NCBI GenBank assembly: GCA_036346205.1
Contig: JARFJB010000534.1
Coordinates: 4,876,501 to 4,940,500 of the forward strand
DNA from: Vesta saturnalis
Taxonomy: Eukaryota; Arthropoda; Insecta; Coleoptera; Lampyridae
Direction: 5' to 3'
Length of the DNA stretch: 64,000 nucleotides
The stretch's first letter is position 1, and each line of letters starts with the position of its first letter. The notes under the pieces are model-generated. The model had not been told where the DNA came from, searched no databases, and saw nothing but the letters and a program-made list of their open reading frames with translations. The position numbers and the translations under genes are program-made. Shown here one piece after another: positions 58,770 to 64,000 of this stretch.

Positions 58770-61700
58770 CAGGCGGTAGGCATGTATACTCCATGCCAGC
58801 CGGGGAGGTACCACCACCCTTACCATGGGCTCCTTAATATTGGGTTTCCGATTTTCTGAGCTCGGTAAGGGCTGCCGGTTACCTTTTCCATCATCCTTAA
58901 TCTATTTTCATCCTTATTCTTCCTTCTCGCCCTCACTGTCTTCCTATCGGATTAAAAGTCCCAAGTTAAAAAATAAGATGACTGTGGTTTCTAGGGTTAT
59001 AAATTCCGGACGTAAAATCCTGCCCCATTCGGATGTCCGGGAGGGCAGGGCCCGAGCGACCTCGGTCATCGAAAGTATCAACTGTCTGATTCACTACTGC
59101 AACATCCGCGGTATCAGGTCTAATCTTAATGCTATTCACCAACATCTTGAACAATTACAACCTGATATTTTGTTTCTATCTGAAACACGAGTCTCGTCTG
59201 AAAGCACCGAGTCTCCCGACTTGCAATTTCCTCAATACCATCTTCACTCTAACTTTAGATATAAAGGAGGCGTATGTGCGTACATCAAGGACAGAATTGC
59301 TTGCAAGAGGGTTTCTTCCTTAGAAAATAAAAATTTTGATGTGATTTGGTTTAAACATTCTGGTCCTAATTTTGTGAAATTCTACTCTTGCATTTATAGG
59401 TCTCCTAATGACAGCAACTTTCAAGACTTCTTCGATTACCTTAGTATGAAAGTTGACTATCTCCTGTCTCAGTTTCCATCTTGCGATAGCTCATTTGTAG
59501 GCGATTTCAATGTTCATAACTCTAATTGGCTTCAATTTTCATCTACTACAAATCCCGCTGGTCATAGTGCAGAAACATTTGCTATTTCATGTGATCGCAC
59601 ACAAATGATTTCTGAACCCACAAGAATCCCTGATAACCCTAACCATACTCCACATCTTCTAGATCTATTTATTACATCAAACCCTCTGGTTTATAAAACT
59701 TCCGTTCTTTCGCCTTTAGGTCTTTCCGACCATTGTCTAATAAAAATCATTTCTACTGTACCTAATTCCACTGTTGTTCGCAAAACCGATAGAATCTTGT
59801 GGTGTTTTAAGTCAGCTCGATGGAGTGATTTACGGGATTTCTTTGCAACCTTTCCATGGCGTGAATATTGTTTTAAGTCGTCCTCTTCTTCGGACATCGC
59901 TCTTTCAGTATCTGAAGTCATCCTCATGGGAATGGAGTTATACATTCCGAAAAAACAGTACCGTATAGGTCATTCACGTTCCCAACCCTGGTTCAATAAG
60001 GCTTGTTCTGATGCAATATCTTTAAAAAATAAATGTTACATTAAATGTAAATCTAATAAATCGGTTGACAGTCATGTAGAATACGTTGGTGCTAGAAATA
60101 TCTGCAAAAGTTTCATCACTAAAACTAAAAAGTTGTTCGAACAACGAAAATGCAATGAACTAGCTACATCTCCTTTAGGCAGTCGTAAATTTTGGTCTTT
60201 AGCAAAAGCCATTAGTAAAAACTTTCGAACATCTTCATTTCCCCCCCTGACATCTATTGACGGATCGGTAGTTGCTGATTCTGTAGACAAAGCCAACGTT
60301 TTTGTGGATTTGTTTGCATCAAACTCGTGTCTCAATGATTCTGGAAAAGATGTGCCCCTAGTCAACTCTTCTTCATACGTTATGAAACCAATTCATTTTC
60401 GGTACAAGCTCTTGGAATCGATCATCAGTAGGCTTGATCTCAATAAGGCGACTGGCCCAGACGGTATCCCAGCTATTGTCTTAAAGAAATGTTCTCCCGA
60501 ACTAGTACCAGTCCTATCTAAGCTCTATACGATCTCTATATCTTCTGGGGAATTCCCTTCATCATGGAAGTTAGCAAATGTTCAACCTATTCCCAAACAA
60601 GTCCGATCCCTTAAATTAAAGACCAATTGCCATCACTTCCATTTTGTCTAAAATCATGGAAAAAGCCATCAATCAGCAACTGGTCACGTTCCTTGAAACT
60701 AACAAACTCCTTAGTGACCACCAATATGGGTTTAGGCAAAGTCGTTCAACAGGCGATCTTCTTTCATATGTGACCCAAGTTTGGAACAATACAGTAGAGC
60801 AGTCCGGTGAAACAGTTGTAGTCGCTTTAGATATCTCAAAGGCATTTGACCAAGTTTGGCATAAGTGTTTACTTGCCAAACTCACCTCGTTTGGGTTAAA
60901 TGATACGCTCATCAACTGGGTTTCTAGTTTCCTTGATAAAAGGCGAATACGTGTCGTAGTTGATGGCTTTTTTTCAAAAGAAGTTAGCATTAACGCTGGC
61001 GTACCACAGGGATCCGTTATAGCGCCTACACTTTTTCTGCTGTACATAAACGACCTTATTTCTTCAACAACTAACCTCATCCATTGCTTTCCTGACGATA
61101 GCACTCTTCACTGTAGTTCATCTCAGTCTACTCATAGTGATAATCCACCTTCTATGTCAAATCAAGAAATTAAAGCTGAAATGGCAAATTCAATCAACAA
61201 AGACATTCAACGTATTCTCGAATGGGGAAGCAATAATCTAGTTAAATTTAATGCTAACAAAACTCAGTGTTGCCTTATGTCCGCCAAAAAAGATCGATCA
61301 TTTCCTGTTGTAAGTATGAATGGCTCAGTTCTTAAGTTTTCAGACTCTATTACTCTGTTGGGTATGACTGCATCTTCAAATCTCTCATGGGTTGACCATC
61401 TTCTGTCAGCTACCAAAACAGCTGCTCGTAAAATAGGCTTTTTGTACAGATCTAAGCAGTACTTTACCTCTCAACAACTCCTTCTGCTGCATAAGGCCCA
61501 AATTCGGCCCCATCTGGAATATAATTCTCACCTTTGGGCTAGTGCTCCCCAATACGCTCTCGATATCGTTGATCGTATTCAAAAGAGAGCGATTAGGCTT
61601 ATAAATGACCCGTCCTTAACTTCTCACATACAGTCCCTTGAGCATAGAAGGATGGTTTCAGTTCTTTCTTTGTATTATCGTTATTACAACGGCTATTGTG

Positions 61701-62030
61701 CTGGTGAATTACATTCTTTGATACTATCTCCGGCTATCTTTGCGAGAAACACTCGGTTCGCTCATTCACATCATCAGTATGCAGTACAAATCTCCACTTG
61801 TCGTACCAAACGGGCGCAATCCACATTTTTCTACACGGCTTCTAAACTCTGGAATGATCTCCCTAGTTCCTGTTTTCCTCTCACTTATGATATGAGAAAA
61901 TTTAAGGTAGCTGTTCATAGGCATCTATTGGGAATTCATTATCCCTTTATCCATCCTCCTAAGTGTTCCTGAGTGCTTTAGCACGATAGGCCTTATTTAG
62001 CCTGTTCAGGTCCACAACCATAAAAAAAAA
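58770..62030 (+). mobile_element. Jockey/I-group-like LINE, copy E (3.3 kb, nearly full length)
   Basis: The reference copy of the family that also provides fragments F, G, H, I, J and K. It is inserted into the pogo-2 transposase gene between GCCAA and TGGTTTC, so its limits are set by the interrupted reading frame. The 5' leader is short (AGGCGGTAGGCATG...). The 3' UTR is only about 60 bp and ends GGTCCACAACCAT plus ten A. No clear target duplication longer than AA is visible. One endonuclease-RT ORF, and no RNase H domain seen. Confidence 0.88.
58825..61972 (+). pseudogene. Endonuclease-reverse transcriptase of LINE copy E (one frameshift)
   Basis: First frame 58825-60651 (608 codons; the ATG at 58978 is also possible): endonuclease from HYCNIRGIRSN (about residue 90), the catalytic SET (about 118), GDFNVHNSNW (about 226) and SDHCLI (about 300), linker, then KATGPDGIPAIVL (about 541). 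A frameshift lies between about 60590 and 60640, in the segment before the RT fingers. Second frame 60644-61972: NQQLVTFLE...QYGFRQSRSTGDLL, motif A VALDISKAFDQVWHKC, GVPQGSVIAPTLF, the catalytic box CFPDDST (relatives: CFADDST) and a thumb region ending IHPPKCS. Endonuclease residues are all in place. The frameshift and the Ala-to-Pro change next to the catalytic Asp pair are the visible lesions. Confidence 0.88.
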
Positions 62031-62780
62031 ATGGTTTCAGGAAAACCGAATTATTTCCACTAAACCGAAATATTTTTCAAGATCATGAGTTTGTTGCTCT
62101 CGAAACTGAGTCAGACATTTACCTTCAACAGTCAGTGCCTAGTAGCCATACATCAATTACTATTAATGATATTCAGCAGTCTGCACCTATTAATATTCAG
62201 CTAACTATCGCTGCTATTGAGGAACCAGGACCAAGCTATTTTTGCCAAAAAATTGTCTCAGAACAGTCAACACCAAGCAGCCCTAATTCGCCTAGAGTAT
62301 TGCCTGTTCACATTAGCCCGCTTCCTTCTATAAAACCAAAAACTCACAGTGCTAAATGTAGGGGACTACCAAGCCGTCCCGCTGCAGTAATTACAAGTTC
62401 ACCATACAAGGGTCACTTGGCTCAAGATATTGCACAAAAGGAAAGAAAAAAAGAAGTAAAAGCAAGCAAAAGCGTTAAAAGAAATGTAAATTCAAAGTCA
62501 AAACCACCACCTAACAAAGCAAAAGGAAAGAGAAAGAAGGTGTCAGATGCGTCTTCAGAATCAAGTGACGAAGAAATAGATAAGCCGTTGACTGTCTCCA
62601 CAGATGAAAAAGATAGTGATGAGGATTGTGAGTGTCCTTATTGCAACCAATCTTATTGAGGCGATAAAAAAGGAGAACCGTGGATATGATGCATTACATG
62701 TCGTGTATGGTGCCATGAAGAATGCTCGGGTTCTGATAATTATGAGACCTTTATTTGTGAGTTTTGTTTAGAAGGATAAA
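62031..62780 (+). pseudogene. pogo/jerky-type transposase, 3' part with PHD-like finger
   Basis: Continuation of 57663-58769 after the LINE. GFRKTELFPLNRNIF is the typical tail block of jerky/Tigger proteins. A Ser/Pro-rich linker, an AVITSSPYKGHL motif, and a long Lys-rich and then acidic stretch follow. The end is Cys-rich: ECPYCNQSY...WI.CITCRVWCHEECSGSD...FICEFC, a PHD-like C4HC3 pattern found at the end of many insect Tigger-like transposases. Two in-frame TGA codons (62657-62659 and about 62687) interrupt the finger without a frameshift. An additional shift lies near 62085-62135. Joined with the 5' part, the gene would be roughly 620 codons. Confidence 0.78.
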
Positions 62781-63130
62781 TTGTAAAAAATTAAAACCAC
62801 TTAACTGACATATTTTTAAGCTCCTTTTAAAATAAATACTCGAAATTAGTAATCAGTAGTTTTATTTCTTATTTTTTACTAAATATAAATAAAGCGAAAG
62901 CCTAATATCACACTATGCGATATTAGGAACACTATTTTAAAAAATAAAAAATGGCGAATTTTAAGATTTTTTTATTTTCTTTTTATGTACATATTCTATG
63001 GTTTTGTAAATTTTTGTTACTGTTAGAAAATTAATAAAGTTCATAGAATACGCGATACTATTATTTTTTACTAGAAATTTACCTCATAAATAATGATTAA
63101 TGAAATGGGTGCGATATTGGGCACATTTCA

Positions 63131-64000
63131 TTTGAAAAAATTGAGTAAACGTCTAAACTAGTCGTAATACTATGGTGAACCTAGAAGCGACCATTTTTTT
63201 TAACATTTGTTCAATAACTGAACAATGCATCATCCAAAACCAAAAATTTAAAAATGTTCGGAAAGAAGGATTTTAAGCAGATTGTGAAAGATGAAAAATA
63301 TATAGGGTGTTCTATTTAAAAAACATATATTTTCGAAGGTGTCTTTAAGAATTCACCCCGTATAAGTTAAACGCATTTTTAAAATGTGCTTTTTTTCGTT
63401 ACTAAATCATTTTTTATGAAATAAATTTCTCCACTTTTAGTTAATGAAACCTATATTAGACTTTAAAGCACTCTATTCTTAATGCAACAAATTCTAATAA
63501 ACTTTGTTGAACTTTAGAATTTCCGTAAATTTTAGAATTTTAAATAGGGGGGGGGGCGCCCAGGGCCGGCAGAAACCCCTGGGAAACACGCTAAATCCAT
63601 CTCTGATAAAAAGACCAAATCTCATAAATTTCTATTACTACTTCTCCTTTTTTACGACAGTTTGGCATGAAGGAATGCACGGTCAGTACAGTAAGACTAA
63701 TCAATCAACCACAAATTCTTTCTTGATTAACTATATTGACAAACGTAGTTTCCCACAAGTTGACAAGGTCCATGAATTGATTAATTAATCAACTAACACA
63801 AATCATAATTTCAAGAAAATGCCATATATTAATTTAATAAAAAAAAATATCTAGAAATTCTATTTTGAAACTTGGAAGACTAACAATCATATATAAAAGA
63901 CAGCTGTAACAATTGCCAGTCATGGTTTATCCCGCATTTACTATAAGATCTCAATAGGAATTAAATTCCTAGTGTCTGCTTGCATCACTAACCCATTGTG
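63131..64000. other. AT-rich end of window, no gene recognised
   Basis: Contains a GGGGGGGCGCCC-centred GC spot near 63548. No supported gene; the ORF at 63504-63788 has no family signature. Confidence 0.55.

Larger units (their letters stand above)
57189..63130 (+). mobile_element. pogo/Tigger-like element 2, split by a LINE
   Basis: The left end is GGGGAACTGTGCCTAATACC, preceded by TA. The right side has an inverse, GATATTGGGCACATTTC (about 63112-63128), and subterminal repeats of GTGCGATATTAGGAA occur on both sides (about 57599 and 62918). Without the LINE (58770-62030) the element is about 2.7 kb. It carries one transposase gene. The right end has lost the CCCC terminus. Confidence 0.7.

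Overview
The window is eukaryotic and almost entirely repetitive: AT-rich DNA packed with nested transposable elements. I see no host gene with an open frame and no functional rRNA or tRNA gene. The mix (RTE-like and jockey/I-group-like LINEs, a tRNA-derived SINE, piggyBac, hAT, three pogo/Tigger/jerky-type elements, two Maverick/Polinton derivatives) suggests an arthropod, probably an insect, possibly a crustacean. That assignment is inference from element families only.

Layout, left to right. 1-2665: RTE-like LINE copy A (minus, runs off the left edge). 3181-5560: two decayed LINE pieces. 6120-9700: a pair of ~580-bp inverted arms around a decayed repeat-family gene. 9853-14934: a long-armed foldback element flanked by TA, holding a LINE fragment and a complete pogo element. 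17086-22254: RTE-like LINE copy B, with a full piggyBac element (17278-20028) in its 5' region. 22255-32065: a degenerate ~130-bp tandem repeat interrupted by a 5.8-kb hAT element (itself carrying a SINE) and by a LINE fragment. 33508-34779: LINE fragment F. 35476-40172: a 4.7-kb deletion derivative of a Polinton, with integrase, pX-like and packaging-ATPase remnants, sitting in a palindromic MITE-like element. 40800-41945: LINE fragment K. 41984-47023: a 5.0-kb, almost wholly palindromic Polinton derivative. 49321-52356: RTE-like LINE copy C. 52385-57035: fragments plus a third pogo-type element. 57189-63130: a pogo-type element whose transposase gene, ending in a PHD-like finger, is split by the best-preserved LINE (58770-62030).

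The most unusual object is 41984-47023. It has canonical Polinton ends (AGTAGAAGG...CCTTCTACT) and a perfect 6-bp target duplication (TATATT), but its inverted repeats fill all but about 350 bp of it, and each arm carries the 3' half of a type-B DNA polymerase gene. It looks like a foldback Polinton that integrated as a unit. The nearby 35476-40172 element is a second non-autonomous Polinton with the same termini. The piggyBac element is the best-preserved DNA transposon: 14-bp TIRs, TTAA duplication, a 56-bp intron and one internal stop. Its pre-insertion site can be read in the opposite-strand LINE copy A near 2460-2480.

Everything else is in decay, with frameshifts, stops, internal deletions and nested insertions. 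All comparisons were made by eye; no alignment or database search was run.
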